This document shows positions 1-7,246 of a stretch of DNA of 55,891 bases, one piece after another. The first letter of the stretch is position 1; every line of letters starts with the position of its first letter. Below the pieces are notes generated by a model. That model worked only from the letters and a program-made list of their open reading frames with translations, made no database searches and was not told where the DNA came from. The stretch covers positions 1 to 55,891 of the forward strand of contig DATJFQ010000076.1 of NCBI GenBank assembly GCA_035495555.1, read 5' to 3'. The stretch is from DATJFQ01 sp035495555. Lineage in GTDB: Bacteria > Acidobacteriota > Vicinamibacteria > Vicinamibacterales > 2-12-FULL-66-21. A program made the translations under genes and the position numbers.

Positions 1-130
1 GCGTTTCGATGTCGCGATAAATCGTGCGTACAGACACCGACAGCTCCGCCGCGAGCTGCTGCGCCGTCACTGGACGCCGATGACGGCGCAGCGCCTGAAT
101 CAACGCGAACAGGCGTTCACTACGGGTCAC
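1..130 (-). CDS. YafY/WYL-type HTH transcriptional regulator, N-terminus only
   Basis: Minus-strand reading from GTG at 130 runs open to the window edge and gives about 43 residues. They include a winged-helix segment with the pattern TAQQLAAELSVSVRTIYRDIE, typical of the HTH_11 domain at the front of YafY/DeoR-like regulators, which usually carry a WYL ligand-sensing domain further on (outside the window). The start codon lies inside the end of the upstream NTP-transferase gene (overlap about 11 nt), so the two are probably co-transcribed. The GTG start is inferred: no ATG occurs nearby in frame. The target genes cannot be told. Confidence 0.75.
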   Translation of the reverse strand, partial: MTRSERLFALIQALRRHRRPVTAQQLAAELSVSVRTIYRDIET

Positions 131-731
131 GTCGACCTCGGGACGCCTGATCGCCGAACAGCCGCTGGTAATCCTCCCGCGTGTCGATGTCCTCGAGCAC
201 GCCGCGATCGTCGACCTCGACGTCCTCCGTGAGGAGCGCATGCACCACGGCTTTTGCGCCGACCGCAGGGTCCGCGCGGCGCAGCGCATCGAACGCCGCG
301 CGCTTGAACACGACCGGATGGCCATGACGGCCGCCGTACGACGCGCGAATCACCGCGGCGGAGGACAACGACGCGGCGTCGACGAGCCGCCGAATCGTCG
401 ATGTGGTGACGAGCGGCATGTCGACGAGCATCACCAGCACGCCTGTGACCTCGGGGCCATCGACCGCGTCCAGGCCGACGAGCAGCGAGGACAGTTGTCC
501 TCTGTCGGAGTTGGGATTGGGGACCGTCCGGACGCCAGGAACCGTCTTCGCCAGTATCTCCACCAGTTCATGGTCGCCCTCGCGAACGACGACCGCGCGT
601 GGCGATATGCAGGCGTCGGATAAACCTTTGAGAATCTGCGAGATAAACGTCCCAGTTCGCGTGGGGGCCAGCGCCTTCGGGCTTCCGAACCGCGACGACC
701 GGCCGGCGGCAAGGACGATCGCCGGGAGCAT
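120..731 (-). CDS. MobA/MocA-like nucleotidyltransferase
   Basis: A 203-residue protein with the N-terminal nucleotide-binding motif LAAGRSSRFGSPKAL (residues 7-21, the LAAGxSxRxGxxK signature) and an acidic metal-binding site VMLVDMPL (about residues 99-106). This is the NTP_transf_3 fold of molybdenum cofactor cytidylyl/guanylyltransferases such as MocA and MobA. Its likely reaction is transfer of CMP or GMP from CTP or GTP to molybdopterin, but other small-molecule nucleotidyltransferases share the motifs. moaE and moaD occur 15 kb away, so molybdopterin is made here. The stop overlaps the start of the YafY-type regulator. Specificity is not resolved. Confidence 0.8.
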   Translation of the reverse strand: MLPAIVLAAGRSSRFGSPKALAPTRTGTFISQILKGLSDACISPRAVVVREGDHELVEILAKTVPGVRTVPNPNSDRGQLSSLLVGLDAVDGPEVTGVLVMLVDMPLVTTSTIRRLVDAASLSSAAVIRASYGGRHGHPVVFKRAAFDALRRADPAVGAKAVVHALLTEDVEVDDRGVLEDIDTREDYQRLFGDQASRGRRDP

Positions 732-772
732 CGGATGAGTGTAGCGCGCGTCCCCAAAATCGCCGTAATTCC

Positions 773-801
773 TTGACTTTTGGAGGGCGCGTCCCTACAC
801 T
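773..801 (+). promoter_or_regulatory. sigma70-type promoter for the cold-shock gene
   Basis: TTGACT (773-778), a 17-nt spacer and TACACT (796-801) form a near-consensus promoter. Transcription would start near 808 and give a 5' leader of about 145 nt before the cold-shock start at 954. Long leaders are known to control cold-shock mRNAs in other bacteria; whether this one does is inference. Confidence 0.65.
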
Positions 802-953
802 GGCCGCGTTTTCAAGCTCAGCGTCGTCCCGGGAGGAGCACGGCGGGTGACGCGCAGTGAGGCGGCTGAACACGGACATCGGTGTTCTCTGCGCCGGCTT
901 GAGGCCCCGCGGGATGTTCCCTAAGGGGTGTCGTGCATCGGAGGACACGGGTT

Positions 954-1160
954 ATGCCAACCGGGACCATCGCTCGGCTGCTGATCGACAAGGGTTTCGG
1001 CTTCATCCGCGACGAGAGCGGCATCGAACATTTCTTCCATCGTTCATCGGTGCGAGGCGCGGTGTTCGAGTTGCTCCGTGAAGGGCAGCGGGTCGAATTC
1101 ACACAGGAAGAATCGGCCAAGGGCCCTCGCGCTGGTGAAGTCCGCCTGATCGAAAGCTAA
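954..1160 (+). CDS. cold-shock domain protein
   Basis: A 68-residue single cold-shock domain, the usual size for CspA-type RNA/DNA chaperones. RNP-1 is KGFGFI (residues 13-18) and RNP-2 is the variant HFFHRS, where CspA has VFVHFS. The extra Arg and the DESGIEH loop fit the divergent small CSD proteins of environmental bacteria. The start is the ATG at 954, preceded by GGAGG at 9-nt spacing. It is monocistronic, with a strong promoter and a long leader (808-953). Likely an RNA chaperone; cold induction is not shown by the coding sequence. Confidence 0.88.
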   Translation: MPTGTIARLLIDKGFGFIRDESGIEHFFHRSSVRGAVFELLREGQRVEFTQEESAKGPRAGEVRLIES

Positions 1161-1230
1161 GCGTTCCTCAATCGTCCCGGCCGGGGCCCGCCCCGGTCCG
1201 GGTCCTCGCTTCTCCCTCTTCCTTTTTCAG

Positions 1231-1872
1231 TTGGCCAACTCGCGCGCGGGCCGTTCTGTACGTCGGCTGCTGCTCATGGCAGCGCTCGTGGCGGTGCTCT
1301 GCATCTGCGTGTTCGTTCCCTTTGCGGGCCGCTTCCTCGTGTACGAAGATCCCCTGCGGCACGCGGACGCGATCTTCGTGCTCGCGGGCGCGCGCGCCGA
1401 ACGCTGGCTCGAAGCCGTCGATCTGTTCCACGAAGGAATCGCGCCGCAAATCGTGCTGAGCCCGGGTGAGCCCGAGCAGGCGGAAATCGTGCTGCGTCAG
1501 CGCCACATCACGTTTCCGGGCAACGCCGATCTCGCGCGCGATGCCATCGTGCAACTGCATGTTCCCGCGGACGCGGTCTCGACATTGGCAGGAGCCGTCG
1601 ACAACACGGCTCAAGAAGCGCAGGCGTTGCATCGCCTCGCACGCGCCCGCGGATGGCGGACGATCGTTGTCGTGACGTCGAAGTACCACACGCATCGCGC
1701 CGCGTTCGCATTCCAGCGCGAGTTCAACGGCAGCGGTGTCACAATCCTGATGCACGCGTCACGCTACGACACGTCGGATCCCGCCCATTGGTGGCGTCAC
1801 CGAGGGGACGTGCGATACGTGGTCTCCGAGGTCGGAAAACTCGTGTTGTACCGCCTCGGGCTCGGGGGATAA
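1231..1872 (+). CDS. YdcF/ElyC-like DUF218 membrane protein
   Basis: A 213-residue protein with a basic N-terminus and one membrane helix (about residues 12-32), then a DUF218 domain beginning DAIFVLAGARAERW and containing the family's conserved NTAQEA (about 130-135) and VVTSKYHTHRA (about 149-159) motifs. Members such as E. coli YdcF, SanA and ElyC act in envelope physiology; the reaction is unknown. TTG at 1231 is used as start because it leaves basic residues before the helix. An ATG at 1276 would begin inside it. The gene ends 4 nt before a GGGAATT-type inverted repeat and converges with sodC. Confidence 0.72.
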   Translation: MANSRAGRSVRRLLLMAALVAVLCICVFVPFAGRFLVYEDPLRHADAIFVLAGARAERWLEAVDLFHEGIAPQIVLSPGEPEQAEIVLRQRHITFPGNADLARDAIVQLHVPADAVSTLAGAVDNTAQEAQALHRLARARGWRTIVVVTSKYHTHRAAFAFQREFNGSGVTILMHASRYDTSDPAHWWRHRGDVRYVVSEVGKLVLYRLGLGG

Positions 1873-1875
1873 AGC

Positions 1876-1935
1876 GAATTCCCAATTCCAATCTCAAATG
1901 CCTTTTTGGGAGTTGGGAATTGGGAGTTGGGAATC
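1876..1935. repeat. GGGAATT/GGGAGTT period-7 repeat with inverted arm
   Basis: The gap between the convergent ydcF-like and sodC genes holds a short left arm (1876-1889) and a right arm (1905-1934) of four tandem 7-bp units of the type GGGAGTT/GGGAATT. About ten bases of the left arm (1879-1889) pair with 1916-1926, so the gap can fold into a hairpin and could end transcription from both sides. The same unit recurs at 17174-17254 and 28217-28240. Confidence 0.75.
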
Positions 1936-1939
1936 AACG

Positions 1940-2476
1940 TTATTTCTCGATGACGCCGCAGGCGACGCGCGGGCCGCCGCTCACGCCGGATTTCGGCGCC
2001 CCCGTAATCATCTGATCCGCGTTGCCATGAATGATGATCGCGGAACCGTCCGCGTCGAAGAGCGACAGCGGTCCCTCCGACAGCGTCACCCGGGTCGTGA
2101 TCACCTTCATGGACGCCTTCCCCGACGCGTCTGCTTCCAGGTTCGGCAGATCGCCCATATGGAACGGGTGATTGCCATCGGGATCCGTGTTCGATGCCGG
2201 ACCCGGATCGAAGTGTCCGGCGGCCGCAGTAAAATCCGGCGAACACTTGCCGACCGCGTGCAGGTGCACGCCGTGGCGTCCGGGCTTCAACCCCGAGACG
2301 TTCACCGTGACCTCCACTTCCCTGCCGGTGCCATTTGCGCGTTCGACGAATTCGGCCGTCCCGGTGATGCCTTCACCCTTGATGTCGGCGTGGGCGCGTG
2401 CGACAGTCCCCTGCTGTGCCGACAATCCTGCCGCGCCGAACACCGCCAGCGACGTTATGATCAGGAAATTCCTCAT
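1940..2476 (-). CDS. sodC: Cu/Zn superoxide dismutase, exported
   Basis: A 178-residue periplasmic superoxide dismutase. An N-terminal signal peptide ends near SAQQ (residue 22). The metal ligands are in place: H71 and H73 (GVHLHAVG), H88 (GHFDP), H103/H106 and D109 (HPFHMGDL), and H150 (IIIHGNAD). C78 and C173 can form the conserved disulfide. Two in-frame ATGs lie 6 nt apart. GGAGG is 7 nt before the second (2476) but only 1 nt before the first (2482), so the second is the start. The next gene begins 29 bp away on the other strand. Confidence 0.93.
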   Translation of the reverse strand: MRNFLIITSLAVFGAAGLSAQQGTVARAHADIKGEGITGTAEFVERANGTGREVEVTVNVSGLKPGRHGVHLHAVGKCSPDFTAAAGHFDPGPASNTDPDGNHPFHMGDLPNLEADASGKASMKVITTRVTLSEGPLSLFDADGSAIIIHGNADQMITGAPKSGVSGGPRVACGVIEK

Positions 2477-2505
2477 GCGCATTCCTCCCGTCCGTCAAGC
2501 CTAGC

Positions 2506-3198
2506 ATGCGAGTGCAACGACTGATTCTGTTCGACATCGACGGCACGCTCGTCCTGACCGGCGGCGCCGGGCTGCGCGCGATGAACCGCGCGTGCCGCGA
2601 TCTCGTCGGCCACGACTCCGCGCTCGACGGCGTCGTGCTCGCCGGACGTACGGATTGGATCATCCTGGACGACACGCTGCGGCGCCATGGACGAGCGTTG
2701 AACCCCGCGCTGCTCGGCGACCTGCGCCAGAGCTATCTGCGGCATCTGTGCGAGGAAATCGAGTTGCCGGGGACCGGGACCAAGCGCGCGCTGCCAGGCG
2801 TCCACCAGTTGCTCGGCGAACTGGTCGGGCGTGACGATGTCGCCCTAGGGCTGCTGACGGGGAATTTCGCGGACGGCGCGAAAATCAAACTCGAGCACTT
2901 CGATCTGTGGAAGTACTTCCGCTTCGGCGCCTTTGGCGACGACTCTGCGGATCGCAACGCACTTGTGCCGATCGCGGTCGAGCGCGCGCGTGAGAAAGGG
3001 ATCGCCGAGGTCGACCCACGCAGCGTTCTCGTCGTCGGCGACACGCCGTTCGATGTCGAGTGCGCGCTCGCGGCGGGCGCCGTGCCGATCGGCGTGGCAA
3101 CGGGTGGATTCACGGCCGTCCAACTGCAGGACAGCGGCGCGGAGATCGTGTTCGAGGATCTCTCGAACACGACCGCGTTCCTGGCGTTACTGAAGTAG
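2506..3198 (+). CDS. HAD-superfamily hydrolase, phosphoglycolate phosphatase-like
   Basis: A 230-residue HAD phosphatase with the nucleophile motif FDIDGTL (residues 9-15), motif II LLTGN (about 116-120), the basic residue of motif III in the KIKLEHF region, and the metal-binding VGDTPFDV (about 171-178). The helical cap after motif I is the C1 type of Gph and beta-phosphoglucomutase. Likely a small-molecule phosphatase; the substrate cannot be read. It stands alone, followed by an 8-bp hairpin (3233-3254) and selC on the same strand. Confidence 0.82.
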   Translation: MRVQRLILFDIDGTLVLTGGAGLRAMNRACRDLVGHDSALDGVVLAGRTDWIILDDTLRRHGRALNPALLGDLRQSYLRHLCEEIELPGTGTKRALPGVHQLLGELVGRDDVALGLLTGNFADGAKIKLEHFDLWKYFRFGAFGDDSADRNALVPIAVERAREKGIAEVDPRSVLVVGDTPFDVECALAAGAVPIGVATGGFTAVQLQDSGAEIVFEDLSNTTAFLALLK

Positions 3199-3232
3199 CC
3201 GCGCGTTTAGCGCAGCAGGATGCGCAGGTGGT

Positions 3233-3254
3233 CTGGCGGGGCGAAGCCCGCCAG
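3233..3254 (+). repeat. GAA-loop hairpin before selC
   Basis: CTGGCGGG (3233-3240) pairs perfectly with CCCGCCAG (3247-3254) around GCGAAG. No T-run follows, so it is not a classic terminator. Its core, GGCGGGGCGAAGCCC, reappears at 16051-16074 before prfA, which suggests a dispersed REP-like palindrome. Confidence 0.65.
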
Positions 3255-3261
3255 CTAACAA

Positions 3262-3359
3262 GGAAGCGAACGGGGCCCGGTGGCCCTCCCGGTCTTCAAA
3301 ACCGGTTGCTTCCCGCGTTGAGCGGGAGGGCTGGGTTCGACTCCCAGGCGCTTCCGCCA
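3262..3359 (+). tRNA. selC: tRNA-Sec (selenocysteine, anticodon UCA)
   Basis: A 98-nt cloverleaf with selenocysteine-specific features. The acceptor stem GGAAGCG pairs with CGCTTCC and is extended by one poorly matched position. The D-stem is a long 6 bp (GGGGCC with GGCCCT) around a 4-base loop. The anticodon stem CCGGT/ACCGG frames CTTCAAA, anticodon TCA. A long variable arm (CTTCCCGC with GCGGGAGG) follows, then T-arm CTGGG-TTCGACT-CCCAG and an encoded GCCA end. The host therefore decodes some UGA codons as selenocysteine. No selA, selB, selD or selenoprotein is evident in this window. Confidence 0.95.
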
Positions 3360-3384
3360 GAGCTCGTCGCACGCAGCGCCACTC

Positions 3385-3463
3385 AGCACCCAAGTCGCCA
3401 GCACCGCGCACCAGCACCGCGCACCGAGCACCGAGCACCGAGCACCGCGCGCGGAACGCGCGC
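3385..3463. repeat. GAGCACC-type period-7 repeat and hairpin
   Basis: Between selC and the convergent ABC-like gene lie degenerate 7-bp units related to GAGCACC (clearest at 3400-3446). They are followed by a perfect 7-bp hairpin, GCGCGCG-GAA-CGCGCGC (3447-3463), which touches the stop codon of the ABC-like gene. It is another member of the intergenic heptamer family. Confidence 0.65.
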
Positions 3464-4161
3464 TAAAACAGTCGGCGCCTCGCCGCCTTCAATTCCCCGG
3501 TCCCGCGCTGCAGCGTCAGTCGGCGGGAGGCGGCCGCTTCGCTGAACGCGCTGTCTTCAGAGATTATCAGGGTGGAGAGCCGGCGTGCCGTTGTCAGTGA
3601 CCGCACGGTCCTTCCAAAGGGGCGCACCGCATCACGCGAGAGCGTAGCGGTCGGATGCTCGAGGACCAGCAGCGCCGGATCGAGCGCGACGGCGCGCGCG
3701 AGGTGAATCCGCATCCGCAAATCCGGCGAAAGCGCCGCGATCGGATCGTTGAGGCGTTGGTTTGGAATACCCGCATCCGCCGCGAGCCGGACGACGCGGT
3801 CGAGGATGTCGGCGGGGATCGGATCGATTTGCAGCGTATACGGCATCGCGAGGTTCTGCAGGACGGTGACCGCGTCGAGCAGCACGGCCCGCGGACTGAC
3901 AATCCCGAAGCGATCGAGCCACGCGAGCCACTGGTCTCCGCTCGTCAGATCCGACGTGCGGTGACCGAGGACGCGGACCTCTCCTTCATCGGGAACCGAG
4001 GCGCCGGTCACGAGGTTCACGAGCACCTCTGCGGCCCCGGCATCGAATCCGGACACCGCCACCTGCTCGCCAGCCCCGATCACGAGTTCGCGCAGGCGAA
4101 GCGGGCGCAAGCCCTGGTAATTTTTGAGCACGTCGGAGAGGCGAAGAACCGGCTCGTCCAT
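3463..4161 (-). CDS. degenerate ABC-type ATPase domain protein (probable pseudo-ATPase)
   Basis: A 232-residue protein laid out like an ABC nucleotide-binding domain but lacking its catalytic motifs. The Walker A position reads SGFDAGAAEVL (about residues 37-47), without the GK[ST] loop. The Q-loop glutamine is missing (FGIVSP). The signature is LSPDL (144-148), followed by RIHLARAVALDP as in real ABC proteins. Walker B is LLVLEHPT (164-171). The switch histidine is replaced (IISED). It probably cannot hydrolyse ATP. It is the last gene of the erpA-PHP operon, starting at ATG 4161 with a 1-nt TGATG overlap. Its role is unknown; a regulatory or scaffold role is possible. Confidence 0.7.
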   Translation of the reverse strand: MDEPVLRLSDVLKNYQGLRPLRLRELVIGAGEQVAVSGFDAGAAEVLVNLVTGASVPDEGEVRVLGHRTSDLTSGDQWLAWLDRFGIVSPRAVLLDAVTVLQNLAMPYTLQIDPIPADILDRVVRLAADAGIPNQRLNDPIAALSPDLRMRIHLARAVALDPALLVLEHPTATLSRDAVRPFGRTVRSLTTARRLSTLIISEDSAFSEAAASRRLTLQRGTGELKAARRRLF

Positions 4162-4988
4162 CAACCGCCGCCGCGCCGCAGCGCGCGATCGCGGAGGCGC
4201 GTGTAGTCTTCCTCCGGAAGCGTCACGACGCCGAGCGACGACGCCCGGTGCGTGTCGTTGCCGTGGAAATCGGAACCTCCGGTAACGAGCAGTCCGAGCC
4301 GTGCGGCCATCCGGCGATACCGCGATTCGGTCACGGCATCGTGGTCGCTGTGTCGTGCCTCGATGGCATCAAGACCTTCGGACGCCAGTAGCTCGATCGC
4401 GTGGTCGCGGTTGTACACGCCGGGATGGGCGAGCGAGGCGAGGCCGCCGGCATCGTGGATGATGCGGATCACCTCCGCAGGCGACGCGCCGCGGCGCGGC
4501 ACGTACGCGGGACCGCCGTGCTCGAGAAAGCGCTGAAACGCCTCGTCGCGCGAGCGCACGTGTCCAGCCGCGACGAGCGCGTTGGCAACCTGCGGCCGAC
4601 CGACGCTTCGTCCGCGGTCTGCCGCGTCGAGGATCGGCTGCGCGTCGATCGGGTGCCCGAGCAATTCCAGGCGCTCCGTCATTTCCAGCACGCGCCGCCG
4701 CCGATCGGTCCTCTGGCGATCCAGAAATGCGGCCAGCGTCGGCGAAGAGGGCTCGAGAAAGTAGCCGAGGACGTGCAGATCACGACCATCGTGAACCGCG
4801 CTGATTTCAATCCCGGGGACGATTTCGAGGCGCCCTGCAGGCAGGCGGCGCGCCTCGATGTACCCGGCCGTCGTGTCGTGATCGGTGATGGCGAGGACGG
4901 TGAGACCGGCTGCCGCCGCCGCGTCGAGCAACGCGGCGGGCGACAGCAATCCGTCCGAAGCGGTGGTATGGCTGTGAAGATCGATCAC
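4161..4988 (-). CDS. PHP-domain phosphoesterase (TrpH/RNase AM-like)
   Basis: A 275-residue PHP protein with metal-ligand motifs typical of the family: DLHSHTTASDG (residues 3-13), ITDHDTT (about 35-41), PGIEIS (about 58-63), AHPGVY (about 192-197) and the C-terminal GGSDFHG (about 243-249). It matches the YciV/TrpH group, shown in E. coli to act on 5' ends of short RNAs and on 3',5'-bisnucleotides. It starts 12 nt after erpA and overlaps the next gene by 1 nt, so the three form one operon. The RNA substrate is inferred from the family. Confidence 0.83.
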   Translation of the reverse strand: MIDLHSHTTASDGLLSPAALLDAAAAAGLTVLAITDHDTTAGYIEARRLPAGRLEIVPGIEISAVHDGRDLHVLGYFLEPSSPTLAAFLDRQRTDRRRRVLEMTERLELLGHPIDAQPILDAADRGRSVGRPQVANALVAAGHVRSRDEAFQRFLEHGGPAYVPRRGASPAEVIRIIHDAGGLASLAHPGVYNRDHAIELLASEGLDAIEARHSDHDAVTESRYRRMAARLGLLVTGGSDFHGNDTHRASSLGVVTLPEEDYTRLRDRALRRGGG

Positions 4989-5000
4989 AGCCTGACGTGC

Positions 5001-5330
5001 TTAGACGCTGAACGAGGACCCGCAGCCGCAGGTCGACTTGGCGTTCGGGTTCTTGATCGTGAAGCCGCCGCCCGTGATGTTGTCCACGAAATCAACCTCG
5101 GCACCTTTCAGGTACCGTGCGCTGATCGGGTCCACCAGCAGCTTGACGCCGTGGCTCTCGATGACCGCGTCCGTCGAGGCATCCCCCTCGCCTTCATCAA
5201 TCATCAGCCCGTATTGGAAGCCCGAGCAGCCGCCGCCCTGCACGAACACTCGGAGGCCGGCCCCTTCCTTACTCTCTTCAGTGAGCAGCTCGTTGATCTT
5301 CGAAGCCGCCGTCGGGGTCACATTGATCAT
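5001..5330 (-). CDS. erpA: A-type iron-sulfur carrier (ErpA/HesB family)
   Basis: A 109-residue Fe-S carrier with the three conserved cysteines: C35 in GGCSGFQYG, and C101 and C103 in the C-terminal TCGCGSSFSV. It accepts and hands on [4Fe-4S] or [2Fe-2S] clusters. The start at MINVTP (ATG 5330) has GAGGAG 9 nt upstream. An in-frame ATG 51 nt earlier would add a tail not normal for the family. It has a good -10 box (5392-5397) and leads the operon with the PHP and ABC-like genes. ErpA versus IscA/SufA cannot be told with certainty. Confidence 0.88.
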   Translation of the reverse strand: MINVTPTAASKINELLTEESKEGAGLRVFVQGGGCSGFQYGLMIDEGEGDASTDAVIESHGVKLLVDPISARYLKGAEVDFVDNITGGGFTIKNPNAKSTCGCGSSFSV

Positions 5331-5391
5331 CGTCGAATTCTCCTCAGTCCGCCCACGCTCCTCGGGAGCTTCGGGGGACAAGCCGTCACAA

Positions 5392-5397
5392 ATTATA
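5392..5397 (-). promoter_or_regulatory. -10 box for the erpA operon
   Basis: TATAAT on the minus strand, about 61 nt before the erpA start. No good -35 is seen at 16-18 nt. It faces the pgi promoter in the 119-bp divergent gap. Confidence 0.5.
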
Positions 5398-5412
5398 CCG
5401 CAGCGGTTCCGC

Positions 5413-5442
5413 TTGTGCCCGATCCGGCCGGGGCGACATACT
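5413..5442 (+). promoter_or_regulatory. pgi promoter, probably leaderless
   Basis: TTGTGC (5413-5418), an 18-nt spacer and CATACT (5437-5442). The -10 box ends only 7 nt before the pgi ATG and no ribosome-binding site is present, so the transcript should begin at or next to the start codon. Confidence 0.5.
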
Positions 5443-5449
5443 GGCCGCT

Positions 5450-7099
5450 ATGCCATATGACGCCGCCCGGACCACCGTCGATGACCTCCTGAAACAAGAT
5501 GCCGTCGCGCGCATCTGGCACCGCGACGTGAGCGTCTGGGGTGCCGAGCCGGGCAGCGAGGTGGGCCGCGCCATAGGGAACCGCCTCGGCTGGCTCGACC
5601 TTCCGACGACCATGGTCGAACGGCTCACCCAGGTCGACGGGCTCGCCGAAGGCGTTCGGGCGGAAGGCATCACCCACGTATATCTGCTCGGGATGGGCGG
5701 CAGCAGCCTCTGTGCCGAGGTAATGCGATGCGTCTTCGGGGAGCGGGACGGGTCACCGCGCCTGGTGGTAATGGACACCACCGACGAATCAGCGATCGCC
5801 GGCGTGCTGAGTGCGCTCGATCCGGCGCGCACGTTCTTTCTGGTATCCAGCAAGAGCGGGGGCACGATCGAGCCCGCGTCGATGGAAAAGCTCTATTGGG
5901 AACACATGAGCCGTGCGCTCGGCGCCGAAGCCGGACGCCACTTCGCCGCGGTGACCGATCCTGGCACCGCGCTCGCGCAGCTCGCAACGGAGCGCGGCTA
6001 TCGCGAGGTGTTCCTGAACCCGCCGGACATTGGCGGCCGATTCTCGGCGCTGTCCCTGTTTGGTCTTGTTCCAGGCGCCCTGATCGGCGCGCCGGTTCGA
6101 GAGATGCTCTCAGCCGGCGGGGACATGGCTGCCGGCTGCCGCCAGGCCAATCACAAAAATCCAGGCCTCGAACTCGGAGCGTTCTACGGAACCGCGGCAC
6201 GCGAGGGCCGTGACAAGTTGACGGTGGTCCTGCCCGGCGCGCTGCGCTCGCTCGGACTGTGGATCGAACAGCTCGTCGCCGAAAGCACCGGCAAACACGG
6301 CACCGGCGCGCTTCCCGTTGTCGACGAGCCGCTCGGCGACCCCGCCGAGTACGGAAACGACCGCTGCTTCGTGGCGGTCGGTACGGAGCACGAAGAACTG
6401 GACGACCGTCGCCTGGATGCGCTCGAGGCCGCCGGGCATCCGGTGTTGCGCCTGACCACCCGCGAGCACGCGCTCGGCGCCGAATTCTTCCGCTGGGAAT
6501 TCGCGACCGCGGTTGCGGGAGCCGTTCTCGGCATCAATCCGTTCGACGAACCCAACGTCGCAGAGGCCAAAGAGAAAACGAAATCGATTCTCGCGAGCGG
6601 TGACCTGAGCGGCGGCAGACCGGCCGCATCGGGCGACGGGATAGAAGTTTTCTCGAAATTCGCCGGCAAAACGCCTGCGGCGGTCGTCCGTGCCGCGGTC
6701 GACAGCATCAAGCCAGGAGACTACGTCACCTTCCTGTCGTATCTGCCCGCTGCCGACGCGACGACGCAAGCCATTGCGGCGATTCGCGGGCGCCTCCGGC
6801 AGCGCACGCACGCGGCATCGACGTTTGGCGTCGGACCCCGCTATCTGCATTCGACCGGCCAGTATCACAAGGGCGGACCGAATACGGCGGTCGCGTTCGT
6901 CATTACCGGAGACGACGAGACGAACACGCCGATTCCTGAGGCGCCGTACACGTTTTCACAACTGAAGCGCGCACAGGCAGTCGGCGACGCGCAGACGCTC
7001 GAAGCGCACGGCCGGCGAACGGTGATGATTCACATCAATCGCGGAGTGGACGCTCCCACGACGTTGACGGCGCTGTTCGACCAGGCATTACGCACCTAG
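5450..7099 (+). CDS. pgi: glucose-6-phosphate isomerase
   Basis: A 549-residue sugar isomerase interconverting glucose-6-phosphate and fructose-6-phosphate. The phosphate-binding SIS regions are visible: HVYLLGMGGSSLCAEVM (about residues 75-91) and LVSSKSGGTIE (about 132-142), with GGRFSALSLFGL (about 197-208) matching the family's active-site block. The C-terminal part (PRYLHSTGQYHKGGPNT, about 463-479) resembles the isomerase half of bifunctional transaldolase/Pgi proteins. Here it stands alone, with no transaldolase domain in frame upstream. The ATG at 5450 follows a -10 box by 7 nt. Confidence 0.9.
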   Translation: MPYDAARTTVDDLLKQDAVARIWHRDVSVWGAEPGSEVGRAIGNRLGWLDLPTTMVERLTQVDGLAEGVRAEGITHVYLLGMGGSSLCAEVMRCVFGERDGSPRLVVMDTTDESAIAGVLSALDPARTFFLVSSKSGGTIEPASMEKLYWEHMSRALGAEAGRHFAAVTDPGTALAQLATERGYREVFLNPPDIGGRFSALSLFGLVPGALIGAPVREMLSAGGDMAAGCRQANHKNPGLELGAFYGTAAREGRDKLTVVLPGALRSLGLWIEQLVAESTGKHGTGALPVVDEPLGDPAEYGNDRCFVAVGTEHEELDDRRLDALEAAGHPVLRLTTREHALGAEFFRWEFATAVAGAVLGINPFDEPNVAEAKEKTKSILASGDLSGGRPAASGDGIEVFSKFAGKTPAAVVRAAVDSIKPGDYVTFLSYLPAADATTQAIAAIRGRLRQRTHAASTFGVGPRYLHSTGQYHKGGPNTAVAFVITGDDETNTPIPEAPYTFSQLKRAQAVGDAQTLEAHGRRTVMIHINRGVDAPTTLTALFDQALRT

Positions 7100-7110
7100 G
7101 TGCAATCGGC

Positions 7111-7220
7111 GCGATGGGAGGCGGACGGGGCGTTCACACCGCCCGAAACACACTCCCCTTACGAGTGAATGCTGGGCGACGGGGCCCCAGCGCGGACAGC
7201 CCCGTCCGCGCCCCCATCGC
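7111..7220. repeat. branched inverted-repeat structure between pgi and fum
   Basis: The 147-bp gap between the convergent pgi and fumarase genes folds into a branched structure. Outer arms 7111-7131 and 7199-7220 pair over 8 bp (GCGATGGG) and, after a small internal loop, 11 bp (GCGGACGGGGC). Inside are hairpins CACTC/GAGTG (7151-7155 with 7163-7167) and GCTGGGG-like/CCCAGC (7171-7191). It may be a bidirectional terminator, or a small palindromic mobile element. No T-run is present. Confidence 0.6.
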
Positions 7221-7246
7221 TCGACCCGTTCGGGGCGTTGAGACCG

